Positions 7,525-17,199 of a stretch of DNA of 64,000 bases are shown here, one piece after another. The stretch's first letter is position 1. Each line of letters starts with the position of its first letter. The stretch is from JACNKV01 sp964645915 (GTDB taxonomy: Bacteria > Fidelibacterota > Marinisomatia > Marinisomatales > JACNKV01), in contig CAZYDH010000001.1 of assembly GCA_964645915.1 (NCBI GenBank), positions 62,001 to 126,000 of the forward strand. The letters run 5' to 3'. The translations under genes and the position numbers were made by a program. The notes beneath the pieces are model-generated. The model did not search any database, had not been told where the DNA came from, and saw only the letters and a list, made by a program, of their open reading frames with translations.

Positions 7525-10263
7525 ATGCGACACAAGCTTTTAACAAAACTAGCTGATTTTATTAGTACAAATCCATGGTGGTCCGGATTGATCATTTTAG
7601 TGTTTTCTATTCTTCTTGGAGGGATGGCGGGTCAATTAACGTTCACCACATCCTTTACAAACTTGATGCCGGAAGACGACCCGATGGTACAAGAGTTTAA
7701 TAAAGTTATGGAAGAATATGCCGGCGCTGCTTCTATGCTGGTTGTTGCTGAAGGCAATGAAGACGACCTGACGAGATTTGCAGAAGAAGTGGTTCCAAAG
7801 ATCTCCGAATTAAATGAATATGTGAAAAAGGTTGATTATAAGTTGCCTCGCACGCTTTTAGAAGACCACGCATTAATGCTTATGAAATCCTCAGACCTTG
7901 AGAACAATCGTACGTTGTTTGAAGATCCAAGCCTAACCGGTTTTTTAACAAACCTGAATAACAGTTTCGAAAAGGAATACATACAAAGTGACGAAAAAAT
8001 ATCAGGACAAGAGCAAGAACAAGGGGTGATTCGTTTTGTAGATGGTGTCCAAACTTTTGTTGAAATACTAGACGGCGTCTTAGAGGGGAACACAAAGGGT
8101 GCCGGAGAAAAAGCTGTTGATGCAGTGTTGTTTGGAGACAATTATTATCGCAGTTGGGATAGAGAAATGCTCATTATGCTCATTGTTCCAACATTTAGTT
8201 TTATGGACGTCGAAAAAGATGTGGCGGCAACAAACATAATTGAGGAATTAGTGCATGATACAGCCGAGCAAGCTGGCATCAGAGCAGGCTTAACCGGATC
8301 AATTCCGTTGGCACGAGATGAGATGGTTTCAGTAGAAAATGATTCGTTTACCATCACATTATTAGCGTTGTTGGGTGTGATGATCCTGTTTTTTATTGCG
8401 TTTCGAATGTTTATCAGTCCTATTTTGGCAATTGTTACTTTGATCTTTGGAGTGATGTGGGGGATGGGTGTTGCTTGGCCTATTGTAAAACAATTAAATC
8501 TAATGACGTCGATGATGTCTGTTGTTTTAATTGGGTTGGGAATTGATTTCTCAATCCACATTATTTCTGTATACACCGAAATGCGACGTAAGGGTGAAGG
8601 TGTGTCGAGTTCGTTGAGATATACACTTCAAAAATCAGGACTGGGAATTATTACAGGCGGATTTACTACCGCAGCAGCCTTTTTGACAATGGTCATTTCA
8701 CGTACAGAAGGATTAAAAGAATTTGGTGTGGTTTTGGGTGTTGGTATTGTGATGACAATGATTGCGGCAATCACAGTTTTGCCAACGTTGTTGGTTCTTC
8801 ATGAACGCATTTTAAACAAATTAGTTAAACATCGTAAAACTAAACCGCCGAAAGATATATCTTATACGTTTTTAGGAAAGCTAGCACATCAGGCAGCTAC
8901 AAAACGGACCCTCAGCTTAGTATTGATTTTATTTGCAATCTTATATTTTGGGTATCGCGGGTCAACCATCACTATGGACTATAATTATTTGAACATGGAA
9001 CCAGAAGGATTGGAATCAATTGAGCTCCAAGATAAAATGATTGAAAAACTCGATATCAGCTCAGATTATGCTTACATAACAGCAGCTACAATCAATGAGG
9101 CTTATCAAATTACGGAAGCTGCAAAAGATATGTCCACTTCTGGGATGGTACAATCCATTGTTGATTTCCTTCCTCCGGAACACGAGCAAAATAAAAGAAA
9201 AACAATCGTAAAGGAGATTCAAAATAAAATGAAGAGCTCTTCTTTACCTTCAACATTCTCATCAACGGATATGAAGCTGTTTGTAAGGGAGGTTGATCGC
9301 CTGGAGATGAACATGATAGAGATTCAAGACTTAGCCCTACTCGGAATGCAGGATAAGGTTTATATGAAAACAGGTGTTTTGATAGGATATCTCCCGGAAG
9401 ATGTAGACGAAGAAATAATTAAGTTGCAAAACAAGATCAATAAATATATCGGAGATTCAGACTCAGGGAAGTTAACAAAATTTATCGGGAAGCTCATTGA
9501 TTACACACCCAAAATGTTAGCAAACATGGAAACATTTCAAAAAGATTTTGCGGCTAAGTTTAAACCGGCGGTTATCCGCATGGCGAACCCTGAAACAATT
9601 ACGCTGGAAACTCTTCCCGAAAATATTAAAAACCAATACGTCGGAAAATCAGGAGATAGTTTTTTAGTAACCGTATATCCAAAAGGGAATGTGTGGGACA
9701 TTAATTTTCTAGAACGATTTACAAAAGAACTTGAGGAGGTTAGTCCGAGATCTACAGGGTTACCACCTGTTTTTAAAAGACTCATGGACCTGATTGGAAA
9801 CGATGGAAAAAATGCCACATTCCTTGCGTTGGTTGTTATTGTGCTTCTTTTGCTTATTGATTTTCGAAACATTGGAAAAGTGCTGATGGCAATTACTCCG
9901 TTGATCGTTGGTGTTTTTTGGATGTTGGGAGTTATGGAGATCTCCGGACTGCAATTAACGTTGATGAACATTATGGCAATTCCAATGATCATTGGAATTG
10001 GTATTGACGACGGCGTTCATGTAATCCATCGATACCAGATTGAGGGGAGCTCAGCCCATATTAAAGTCTTTTCATCAACCGGAAGAGCCATATTGCTGAC
10101 ATCCCTTACAACCATGCTTTGTTTCGGCTCATTGTGGTTTGCGGTCTATCGTGGGCTTGGTTCAATGGGAATCGCATTATTTATTGGGGTGGGGACCTGC
10201 TTCTTTGCAACGGTTTTTGTTGTTCCTTCAATTATCGGATGGTTAAGAAATAAAAAGAAGTAA
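7525..10263 (+). CDS. MMPL/RND superfamily exporter
   Basis: A 912-residue inner-membrane transporter of the COG1033 (MMPL/SSD-type RND) family, driven by the proton gradient and typically moving lipids or hydrophobic molecules. It shows the classical two-fold repeat: one helix at residues 18-38, a periplasmic domain to about 270, five helices to about 430, a seventh helix near 458-475, a second periplasmic domain to about 745, and five final helices. The conserved helix-4 motifs are GLGIDFSIHI (Asp341) and GIGIDDGVHV (Asp828-Asp829). The ribosome site is GAGGAA. It sits between the LolA-like/barrel pair and the TetR gene. The substrate is unknown; sterol- or hopanoid-like lipids are only a family analogy. 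Confidence 0.92.
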   Translation: MRHKLLTKLADFISTNPWWSGLIILVFSILLGGMAGQLTFTTSFTNLMPEDDPMVQEFNKVMEEYAGAASMLVVAEGNEDDLTRFAEEVVPKISELNEYVKKVDYKLPRTLLEDHALMLMKSSDLENNRTLFEDPSLTGFLTNLNNSFEKEYIQSDEKISGQEQEQGVIRFVDGVQTFVEILDGVLEGNTKGAGEKAVDAVLFGDNYYRSWDREMLIMLIVPTFSFMDVEKDVAATNIIEELVHDTAEQAGIRAGLTGSIPLARDEMVSVENDSFTITLLALLGVMILFFIAFRMFISPILAIVTLIFGVMWGMGVAWPIVKQLNLMTSMMSVVLIGLGIDFSIHIISVYTEMRRKGEGVSSSLRYTLQKSGLGIITGGFTTAAAFLTMVISRTEGLKEFGVVLGVGIVMTMIAAITVLPTLLVLHERILNKLVKHRKTKPPKDISYTFLGKLAHQAATKRTLSLVLILFAILYFGYRGSTITMDYNYLNMEPEGLESIELQDKMIEKLDISSDYAYITAATINEAYQITEAAKDMSTSGMVQSIVDFLPPEHEQNKRKTIVKEIQNKMKSSSLPSTFSSTDMKLFVREVDRLEMNMIEIQDLALLGMQDKVYMKTGVLIGYLPEDVDEEIIKLQNKINKYIGDSDSGKLTKFIGKLIDYTPKMLANMETFQKDFAAKFKPAVIRMANPETITLETLPENIKNQYVGKSGDSFLVTVYPKGNVWDINFLERFTKELEEVSPRSTGLPPVFKRLMDLIGNDGKNATFLALVVIVLLLLIDFRNIGKVLMAITPLIVGVFWMLGVMEISGLQLTLMNIMAIPMIIGIGIDDGVHVIHRYQIEGSSAHIKVFSSTGRAILLTSLTTMLCFGSLWFAVYRGLGSMGIALFIGVGTCFFATVFVVPSIIGWLRNKKK

Positions 10264-10309
10264 AATCGTCCGAAAAGGCTTGTTATTTGGTAAACTTACT
10301 TTGTAATTT

Positions 10310-10349
10310 ATCTTACGATATATAGAAATATATACTATAAACGTAAGAT
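10310..10349. promoter_or_regulatory. Nested inverted repeat upstream of tetR, candidate operator
   Basis: A perfect 8-bp inverted repeat (ATCTTACG at 10310-10317, CGTAAGAT at 10342-10349) encloses a second, AT-rich one (TATAG/CTATA). It ends 9 nt before the TetR-family start codon. TetR proteins bind palindromes and usually repress their own promoters, so this is the obvious autoregulatory site. The 24-nt spacing between outer half-sites is wide for one dimer and could seat two. A TATACT at 10331-10336 inside the repeat could be the -10 element. I did not find the same half-site upstream of the 5570 operon. Confidence 0.55.
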
Positions 10350-10358
10350 GCGTAAACA

Positions 10359-10943
10359 ATGAAGCTAAGTAAAAAAGCAGAACAGCTTGTAGAAACCTCA
10401 AAGACGTTATTTTATAAATTTGGCATCAAAAGAATATCTGTAGAAGAAATTTGCAAAACAGCAAATGTAAGTAAAATGACCTTCTATAAATATTTTGATA
10501 ATAAAGATGCGATGGTGGAATATTTGGCGGATGAATTATTTAATGAGGGTTATCTTAAATTTCAAGAAATCTTTTCAAAAGACATAACGCTTGAAGAAAA
10601 ATTTAAAGAGTGGATCGAAATGAAAATGTCATATAGTCGATCGATGAGCAAGGAATTCTATTTAGATCTAATTCATTATAATAAAAGCATACATAGCAGA
10701 ATTGGTGAAAAATCAAAACAATTACAAGATGAAACCATGCAGCAATTGACGGAAGCCAAGGAAAAGAACGAAGTGAGCGCTGAAATAAGCAACGAGTTTA
10801 TTGCGTATATGTTAAACCATTTTGTCTCCATTGTTGATGATCCGGCATTTTCATCATTGTATGGAAACCTTGAAGACATGACCCGAGACATAGCACAATT
10901 TTTCTTATATGGTATGTTTGGTGGAAAGTCCAACAATGAGTAA
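10359..10943 (+). CDS. TetR/AcrR family transcriptional regulator
   Basis: A 194-residue regulator of normal TetR length. The N-terminal helix-turn-helix is at about residues 24-45 (SVEEICKTANVSKMTFYKYF), matching the family pattern in which the recognition helix ends in T-x-Y-x-x-F. The C-terminal 140 residues are the helical ligand-binding and dimerisation domain and are not family-diagnostic. The inverted repeat just upstream suggests autorepression. Its stop overlaps the start of the following barrel gene (ATGAGTAA), so it is co-transcribed with the second module and is the likely regulator of the locus. The ligand may be the exported compound or a membrane-stress signal. Confidence 0.92.
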   Translation: MKLSKKAEQLVETSKTLFYKFGIKRISVEEICKTANVSKMTFYKYFDNKDAMVEYLADELFNEGYLKFQEIFSKDITLEEKFKEWIEMKMSYSRSMSKEFYLDLIHYNKSIHSRIGEKSKQLQDETMQQLTEAKEKNEVSAEISNEFIAYMLNHFVSIVDDPAFSSLYGNLEDMTRDIAQFFLYGMFGGKSNNE

Positions 10944-12027
10944 TCTTATTAAAATATGGCTGTGGTTATTTGTTAGCATCAATGCTTTATATTGCACTCA
11001 AAACGATTTTAGCTTTAACGGTACACTGTCAAATATCGTACAGCTAAACGATGCAGAACCCCATCCTTATTTTAATCTTCAATATTTACCAAAAATAGAT
11101 TATCGCCTATCTGAAAGTAGCGATATTGAAGTATCCGGGAATGTATTCAGCAACAGTCAACAAAATGATTATTCAAGCTTGATTAATAATTTAACATTAA
11201 GACCTTATCGTGTTTGGATTCGGTTCAGTAATGATGCATTTGAAGGTCGGCTAGGATTACAAAAGATCAATTTTGGCCCCGGGCGAATGTTAAGATCACT
11301 AATGTGGTTTGATCAAATTGATCCGCGAGACCCATTAAGATTTACAAATGGAGTTTATGCATTGCGTCTTCAATACTATTTTCAAAATAATGCGAATATT
11401 TGGTTTTGGGGTCTCTATGGAAACGAAGACCTAAAAGGCTTGGAACAAATAAAATCCGACGCAAACAAACCCGAGTTTGGCGGAAGGTTCCAATATCCGG
11501 TTGGAAATGGGGAGTTGGCTGTTACAGCTCACCATAGAACCTTGGAAATAGATGAGATAACAGAATCCAGAATTGCACTAGATGGCTTTTTTGATATTGG
11601 AGTTGGACTATGGTTTGAATCAGCGCTTGTTTCCGCAGATTATCAAGATAATGAATTGAACTTTCAATCCTTTTTGACCGTTGGTTCAGATTACACGATT
11701 CCAAAAGGAAATGGAATATCGATCATTGCAGAACATTTGTTTTTCTCAATCAGCGACCAGCCTTTTAACAAACAATCTTCAATTAATCTAACATCTTTAT
11801 CTTTTGCATACCCATTGGGAATGTTTGATCAAATATCTTATTTCAATTATTTCAACTGGGAGCAGAAAGTACCATACCATTATTTTTCCTGGCAGAGGAC
11901 GTATGATCGTTGGGTTATCCAATGCAGCAGCTACCTGACCACCGGAACACAATCGTTTGGTTTGAACAGCCAGAGAAGCATGCCGGGCAAAAAAGGCATT
12001 CAATTAGCAATAATTTTTAATCATTAA
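10936..12027 (+). CDS. Outer-membrane beta-barrel protein (second of the locus)
   Basis: A 363-residue predicted outer-membrane barrel with a signal peptide of about 21 residues. The ATG at 10936 overlaps the TetR stop; an upstream in-frame start at 10909 would remove the signal-peptide pattern. The body has many short amphipathic strands, and residues 105-135 contain LGLQKINFGPGRML followed by DQIDPRDPLRF. This is the same block (strand, turn, x-DP-x-D) as in the other two barrels of this locus, so they may be distant paralogues. It ends 10 nt before the acyltransferase gene. Function unknown; a porin or export channel role is inference from position. Confidence 0.7.
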   Translation: MSNLIKIWLWLFVSINALYCTQNDFSFNGTLSNIVQLNDAEPHPYFNLQYLPKIDYRLSESSDIEVSGNVFSNSQQNDYSSLINNLTLRPYRVWIRFSNDAFEGRLGLQKINFGPGRMLRSLMWFDQIDPRDPLRFTNGVYALRLQYYFQNNANIWFWGLYGNEDLKGLEQIKSDANKPEFGGRFQYPVGNGELAVTAHHRTLEIDEITESRIALDGFFDIGVGLWFESALVSADYQDNELNFQSFLTVGSDYTIPKGNGISIIAEHLFFSISDQPFNKQSSINLTSLSFAYPLGMFDQISYFNYFNWEQKVPYHYFSWQRTYDRWVIQCSSYLTTGTQSFGLNSQRSMPGKKGIQLAIIFNH

Positions 12028-12037
12028 TGGATGAAAC

Positions 12038-13204
12038 ATGAGTAGCAGAATATATTTCCTAGACAACCTAAGAACGTTTCTTATTTTTATGGTTATTGTA
12101 TTTCATGCTCAGTTTCCTTATACGCAACAATTGGAAACGATCTGGATCGTTAACGATTCGATGAAAAGCAGTTCTCTTGGTTTAGTGGGTATGTACATTG
12201 ATCTATTCGTGATGCAAACCCTTTTCTTTATCGCGGGATATTTTGTTCCTATCTCATTACAGAGAAAATCTTCAATGTCATTTCTTGTTTCAAAAGCAAA
12301 AAGGATAATGTTGCCTTGGTTATTTGGAGTTTTGGTATTGATTCCTTTATACAAAGTTCTATATTTGTATTCGAGGGGAATGCCGCAGGAGGAATGGTTT
12401 TCATATTTCCACTGGTTTGAACGATCCGGTGGAAACCCATATTTGTTTTCTGACAATCTAAGCCAAAGTTGGTTGTGGTTTTTACCGATTCTGTTTTTGT
12501 TCCAACTTGCATATGCTGGATTGTCCAAATTGAAAGGATTATCTTCTGTTAATCTCTCAATTAAAAGTGGAGTAATGGCGATCTTTATAATTGGAGTTGT
12601 ATCCAGCACGGTGATTAGCACTTTAGGAGGTACAGGATGGTACGATTCCCTTCTATTTCATTTTCAAAATGAACGCCTTTTAATATATTTCTCAGTTTTT
12701 TTATTAGGAGCACTATGTCATAATAAAAATGTATTTCAAACAAATAAGCGAAATAAAAAACTATATATTTGGGCCAACGTTATTATGCCAATCTCTTTGT
12801 CTCTATATACCGTTGTTGCTTTAAACATGTTTTTTAATTTGATCGATCCCGGTAGAGGATTCTTTTTTATCTCTCAACTCTGGGATCTAACGTTTTACTA
12901 TGGTCTCCAATTAATAAGCATGTTTGCCTTTATATATATATTAATTGACTTCTTCAGATTCAAATTGAATAGAATAGGGACTTTAGCACAAACTTTGAAT
13001 CAAAACTCCTATTATGTCTATCTTATTCATATGATAGTTTCCGGTGGAGTTGCGACGCTTTTACTCAAAACATCCATACCCGTCGCAATTAAATATATCG
13101 TTTTGGCAATTTTAACATTCACGATTTCAAATATTCTTGTTTCAATATATAGATCAATCAAGGATAGAGTAATAACCAACTATATCAACAACCCAAATAA
13201 TTAA
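12038..13204 (+). CDS. Membrane acyltransferase, acyltransferase-3 family
   Basis: A 388-residue integral membrane enzyme of the acyltransferase-3 (OafA/OpgC-like) family, which transfers acetyl, succinyl or other acyl groups onto sugars or lipids at the membrane. The N-terminal signature is clear: YFLDNLRTFLIFMVIVFH, with Arg12 and the essential-type His23, then about ten hydrophobic helices to residue 375. The RIMLPW segment near residue 90 is another family feature. It starts 10 nt after the barrel gene and ends 19 nt before the ABC ATPase, so it sits inside the transport operon. That makes it a candidate for modifying the transported molecule; the acceptor is unknown. Confidence 0.88.
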   Translation: MSSRIYFLDNLRTFLIFMVIVFHAQFPYTQQLETIWIVNDSMKSSSLGLVGMYIDLFVMQTLFFIAGYFVPISLQRKSSMSFLVSKAKRIMLPWLFGVLVLIPLYKVLYLYSRGMPQEEWFSYFHWFERSGGNPYLFSDNLSQSWLWFLPILFLFQLAYAGLSKLKGLSSVNLSIKSGVMAIFIIGVVSSTVISTLGGTGWYDSLLFHFQNERLLIYFSVFLLGALCHNKNVFQTNKRNKKLYIWANVIMPISLSLYTVVALNMFFNLIDPGRGFFFISQLWDLTFYYGLQLISMFAFIYILIDFFRFKLNRIGTLAQTLNQNSYYVYLIHMIVSGGVATLLLKTSIPVAIKYIVLAILTFTISNILVSIYRSIKDRVITNYINNPNN

Positions 13205-13223
13205 CTACAAACAGGCAGATACT

Positions 13224-13925
13224 ATGAGCAACCAAACTTTAATTACATTAACCAATCTGGTAAAAACATTTCCGATCGGAAAAAGGGACTTTACAGCACT
13301 GGACAATATAAACCTGAACTTTCAACAAGGAGAATTTACGGGGGTGGTTGGTCCTAGCGGATCCGGGAAAACGACATTGCTGAATATTGTTGGTTCTTTG
13401 GACGTTCCAACAAAAGGAGAAGCCCTTGTTTTGGGAGAATCTATTGCGGCACTTAGTTTAAAAAAAGCCGCAAACCTTCGAAACAAACATCTTGGTTTTA
13501 TTTTTCAAACATACAATTTATTACCGGTATATACAGTATACGAAAATGTTGAACTGCCATTATTGTTGGTGAAAATGCCAGCGAACGAAAGGAGAAAAGC
13601 AATTCTACAATCTTTAGAATGGGTAGGGCTACAAGATAAAATACATTCTAGACCACCACAGCTTTCAGGTGGAGAGTGTCAACGCGTGTCCATTGCGAGG
13701 GCGATGGTAAAATCTCCTAAAATTGTTCTTGCCGACGAACCGACCGCCAATCTGGATGCAAAAAACTCTCACAATATATTACAGATGATGGAAAAACTGA
13801 ACCGGGAACTAAAGACAACATTCATTTTTGCAACACATGATGAAAAGGTCATACAATATTTAAAGAGAAAAATCAGCCTTGATGATGGAAAAGTAATCAG
13901 CGACGAAACAATAGAAAGTAAATGA
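13224..13925 (+). CDS. ABC transporter ATP-binding protein, LolD/MacB type
   Basis: A 233-residue ATPase subunit. The Walker A is GPSGSGKTT near residue 43, the signature is LSGGECQRVSIARA, the Walker B is IVLADEPTANLD, and the switch His lies in FATHDEK. The Q-loop region FQTYNLLPVYTVYENVELPL is typical of the LolD/MacB/FtsE subgroup, which powers mechanotransmission permeases that work on periplasmic substrates. The two permeases follow directly (7 nt gap, then a 4-nt overlap), so the complex is probably ATPase2-permease1-permease2, as in LolCDE. The flanking LolA-like gene supports a lipoprotein or lipid release role, but this need not be the canonical Lol system. Confidence 0.94.
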   Translation: MSNQTLITLTNLVKTFPIGKRDFTALDNINLNFQQGEFTGVVGPSGSGKTTLLNIVGSLDVPTKGEALVLGESIAALSLKKAANLRNKHLGFIFQTYNLLPVYTVYENVELPLLLVKMPANERRKAILQSLEWVGLQDKIHSRPPQLSGGECQRVSIARAMVKSPKIVLADEPTANLDAKNSHNILQMMEKLNRELKTTFIFATHDEKVIQYLKRKISLDDGKVISDETIESK

Positions 13926-13932
13926 GGAAGTT

Positions 13933-15108
13933 ATGTTAGCTTTAAAACTCGCTTACAGAAATCTGATGGGGGCAAAATTAAGAACATGGTTGAATGTTTT
14001 TATCTTATCCCTGGCTTTTGTTGTGATCATTTGGCACAAAGGCGTCTTAAACGGATGGGATTTGCAGGCAAGACATGATACGATCGAATGGGAAATTGGA
14101 GGGGGACAATATTGGCAGGATAATTATGATCCCTATGATCCTTTTACCATTGAAGATAGCCATCAGAAAATATCCACGTCTATCGCTCAACAGATAGACA
14201 AAAAAACAATTACACCTATTTTAATTTCGCAAGGGACGATCTATCCGGACGGAAGAATTCAAAATGTGTTGTTCAAGGGGATTGACCCTGATCAATCAAT
14301 CCTGAAGATTCCATCCAAATATCTAGCAGGATCTAATTCAGATGAAATTCTTGCCATGATTGGAAAACGGATGGCAAAAACCAGCAAACTCCAGACGGGT
14401 GATTATGTAACCATCCGCTGGCGAGATGTCAACGGGACATATGATGCAAAAGAGGTAAAGATCGCTCATGTATTCAAATCGAATGTCCCTGCTATAGATA
14501 TGGGTGTGCTCTGGTTGCCGTTAAAACAACATCAGAAGATGATGGGTTTGAGTGATGAAGCCACAATATTGACAACGGATCAATCATCCGGCAATCTGGG
14601 CTCGTTTGACGGCTGGACATTTAAAGATCATTATTACCTTTTAACCGAGATCCGTGAAATGATAGAGATGAAATCAATTGGTGGATACATCTTTTTTATT
14701 ATCTTGATGTCTCTCGCAATGTTGGCAATCTTTGACACACAAGTTTTGTCAATCTTTCGCCGACAGAAAGAGATTGGAACCCACATTGCACTCGGTATGA
14801 CACAGCGACAGGTGATTGCATTGTTTACCGTAGAAGGAGCTGTGCACTCCATCTTTGCAGCGATTTTAGCAGCGATTTATGGGTACCCACTTTTGGCGTA
14901 CCAGGCGTCTGTAGGGTGGGCTATGCCGGCGGGATCAGATGATTTTGGATTAACGATAGCAGAAGTGATTTATCCTGCTTATAGCTTAGGATTGGTGCTG
15001 GGAACCACCTTGATTGTTCTCATCACAACGACGATTGTCAGCTACTTACCCACACGTCGAATTTCAAAGATGAACCCAACTGATGCAATTCGGGGGAAAA
15101 TCCAATGA
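13933..15108 (+). CDS. ABC transporter permease, FtsX/MacB family (subunit 1)
   Basis: A 391-residue permease with the LolC/LolE/MacB plan: one N-terminal helix (about residues 18-38), a periplasmic core domain (about 40-245), then three C-terminal helices in the FtsX domain (about 250-385). The cytoplasmic loop between helices 2 and 3 contains FRRQKEIGTHIALGMTQRQV, the coupling helix pattern contacting the ATPase. The C-terminal tail LPTRRISKMNPTDAIRGK is also characteristic of the family. Its stop overlaps the start of the second permease by 4 nt (ATGA), indicating translational coupling and a heterodimeric transporter. Confidence 0.92.
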   Translation: MLALKLAYRNLMGAKLRTWLNVFILSLAFVVIIWHKGVLNGWDLQARHDTIEWEIGGGQYWQDNYDPYDPFTIEDSHQKISTSIAQQIDKKTITPILISQGTIYPDGRIQNVLFKGIDPDQSILKIPSKYLAGSNSDEILAMIGKRMAKTSKLQTGDYVTIRWRDVNGTYDAKEVKIAHVFKSNVPAIDMGVLWLPLKQHQKMMGLSDEATILTTDQSSGNLGSFDGWTFKDHYYLLTEIREMIEMKSIGGYIFFIILMSLAMLAIFDTQVLSIFRRQKEIGTHIALGMTQRQVIALFTVEGAVHSIFAAILAAIYGYPLLAYQASVGWAMPAGSDDFGLTIAEVIYPAYSLGLVLGTTLIVLITTTIVSYLPTRRISKMNPTDAIRGKIQ

Positions 15109-16379
15109 TTAGATTTATTGTGAAAGGATTGTTGAGAGATCATCATAGAAGTTTATTCCCAATTTTAATTGTAACGATTGGAGTTTGGATCACGGTGTTT
15201 TTCCAAGCGTATTTAAACGGCGTCTTTGGTGAATTGGTTGACACAACTGCACGTTTTTCAACCGGTCATGTAAAAATAATGACAAGAGCGTACGCTGAGA
15301 ACCAGGATCAAAGGCCCAATGATCTGGCGTTGATGGAGACGGATAAGATTAGCTTAGAATTACAGCAACAATATCCGGACATGACTTGGGTACAAAGAAT
15401 TCAATTTGGTGGACTATTGGACATCCCGGACGTAAATGGTGAAACACGATCTCAAGGACCGGTATTTGGAATGGGTGTTGATTTGTTTAATTCAGAAAGC
15501 GGTGAAACAAATCGACTCAACATTGAAAAATCAATTGTTTCCGGCCGAATGCCTAAAAAACCGGGAGAAATATTGATTAGCGATAAGCTGGCTGAGAAAT
15601 TAAATATTGAGATAAATGAACCTGCGACCCTTCTGGGTTCAACCATGTACGGAAGTACAACGTTTTACAACTTTAAAGTTGTTGGAACAATACGTTTTGG
15701 AATTACTGCCATGGACAGGGGTGCAATGATCGCAGATATTACAGATATCCAGCTTGCGTTGGATATGCAAAATGCCTGTGGAGAAATTTTGGGATACTTG
15801 CCGGATGGTGTCTATAATCATGAAAAGAGTGAATTGATCACAAACCAATTCAATGCCGGATATCTGAAATCAAATGATGAATTTGCCCCAACGATGGCAA
15901 CATTACAATCATCAGGTGGTCTTTCTGAGTATATGGATATGGTTGATTATTTTTCTGAAAGTATTGTGTTTATTTTCATTTTTGTAATGTCAATTGTGTT
16001 ATGGAATGCAGGGTTGTTAGGCGGGCTAAGACGGTATGGAGAAGTGGGCGTTCGCTTAGCCATTGGAGAACAAAAAGGTCATATTTATCGATCGTTGATC
16101 TATGAATCGGTATTCATTGGACTAATTGGATCTATTTTCGGAACGATTATTGGACTTGGATGTGCCTATTGGCTACAAACCCAAGGTTTAGATATTAGCT
16201 CAATGATGAAAAATATTAATATGATGTTTCCTGCAGTCATTAGAGCAAAGATTACTCCTGAAACATATTACATAGGATTTATTCCCGGATTTGTTTCTAC
16301 AATTTTAGGTACAGCTTTATCCGGAATTGGTATCTATAAGCGTCAAACTGCTCAGCTATTTAAAGAACTGGAAACCTAA
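15105..16379 (+). CDS. ABC transporter permease, FtsX/MacB family (subunit 2)
   Basis: A 424-residue partner of the preceding permease, with the same layout: N-terminal helix (about residues 18-38), long periplasmic domain, three C-terminal helices (about 285-415). The coupling segment reads LRRYGEVGVRLAIGEQKGHIYRS in pattern, here around residues 305-327. The periplasmic domain is larger than in subunit 1 and is the likely docking surface for the LolA-like protein encoded 28 nt downstream. In canonical LolCDE, LolE takes lipoprotein and LolC binds LolA; which of these two corresponds to which cannot be told by eye. Confidence 0.92.
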   Translation: MIRFIVKGLLRDHHRSLFPILIVTIGVWITVFFQAYLNGVFGELVDTTARFSTGHVKIMTRAYAENQDQRPNDLALMETDKISLELQQQYPDMTWVQRIQFGGLLDIPDVNGETRSQGPVFGMGVDLFNSESGETNRLNIEKSIVSGRMPKKPGEILISDKLAEKLNIEINEPATLLGSTMYGSTTFYNFKVVGTIRFGITAMDRGAMIADITDIQLALDMQNACGEILGYLPDGVYNHEKSELITNQFNAGYLKSNDEFAPTMATLQSSGGLSEYMDMVDYFSESIVFIFIFVMSIVLWNAGLLGGLRRYGEVGVRLAIGEQKGHIYRSLIYESVFIGLIGSIFGTIIGLGCAYWLQTQGLDISSMMKNINMMFPAVIRAKITPETYYIGFIPGFVSTILGTALSGIGIYKRQTAQLFKELET

Positions 16380-16407
16380 GGAAGACCTTAAACAATAAGG
16401 AATGATG

Positions 16408-17145
16408 ATGAAAAAAATATTATTTTTTATGATCTGTTCTGCTTTTCTTTTTGGAGAAGAAGAGCTCATATCTGCAGATGAAATATTGAAAAAAATCGAT
16501 GACAATACAATTGCAGGAAATCGATCTGCCACTCTAACAATGGTGATCCATGGTCGCAGGGGAGACCGAACAATGACCTTAAAATCTTGGGTTGAGGGCT
16601 CTGAAAAATCTTTCAGTGAATATCTGGCTCCGGCAAGAGAAAAAGGAACAAAAATGCTGAAACTCAGTGATCAACTTTGGATGTATTCTCCTCAATCCGA
16701 CCGGGTCATTCGAATTGCCGGGCATATGCTGCGTCAATCGATGATGGGTTCTGATTTTTCATATGAAGATGTCATGGAAGATCGTTCTCTTTCAGAAATT
16801 TATAAAGCAGAAACATTGGGATCTGAATTTATCTTTGAAAGAGACTGCTGGATTATTGAATTGAAGGCGATTACGGAAGATATCACATATTTTTCTCGTA
16901 AAATTTGGGTTGACAAAGAGCGTTTACTTCCCCTAAAGGAGTTTCGTTATGCAAAAAGCGGCAAGCTGTTAAAAAAGACCGAAATTATTGAAACGTTCAA
17001 GTTGGAGGATCGATGGTATCCGAAACATATCATTTTTAAAGATGAGTTATCGAAAAACAAAGGAACTGAATTAATTTTTGATGCAATCGAATTTGACGCA
17101 GAGATTCCGCCACATATTTTTTCAAAAGCTGCATTACGGAAATAA
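16408..17145 (+). CDS. LolA-like outer membrane lipoprotein-sorting protein (module 2)
   Basis: A 245-residue periplasmic carrier of the COG2834 family, paralogous to the protein at 5570. Three consecutive ATGs occur at 16402-16410; the third has the best spacing (6 nt) from AAGGA. A short signal peptide is followed by the LolA-like fold. The diagnostic region is YLAPAREKGTKML, then QLWMYSPQSDRVIRIAGH, then DFSYEDVMEDRS, block for block the same as in the first carrier. It follows the two FtsX permeases, as a periplasmic acceptor would, and precedes a barrel gene. One carrier per inner-membrane pump is the simplest reading. Confidence 0.87.
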   Translation: MKKILFFMICSAFLFGEEELISADEILKKIDDNTIAGNRSATLTMVIHGRRGDRTMTLKSWVEGSEKSFSEYLAPAREKGTKMLKLSDQLWMYSPQSDRVIRIAGHMLRQSMMGSDFSYEDVMEDRSLSEIYKAETLGSEFIFERDCWIIELKAITEDITYFSRKIWVDKERLLPLKEFRYAKSGKLLKKTEIIETFKLEDRWYPKHIIFKDELSKNKGTELIFDAIEFDAEIPPHIFSKAALRK

Positions 17146-17199
17146 TCCATCGTTAGCTTCATCTTGGAATAAAACATAATTAGGAATTACATTCCAACA

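Noticed and set aside
8145..8576. 143-codon open frame on the minus strand
   Set aside because: It is antisense to the MMPL exporter, has no ribosome site and no recognisable domain.
12118..12621. 167-codon open frame on the minus strand
   Set aside because: It is antisense to the acyltransferase gene, which has the conserved Arg and His signature, and shows no start signal of its own.
13224..17145. The canonical LolCDE/LolA lipoprotein-sorting system
   Set aside because: The carrier is longer than classic LolA and has a paralogue beside an MMPL pump, and the locus includes an acyltransferase and barrels. The canonical system could be elsewhere; I would not name these lolCDE without comparison.
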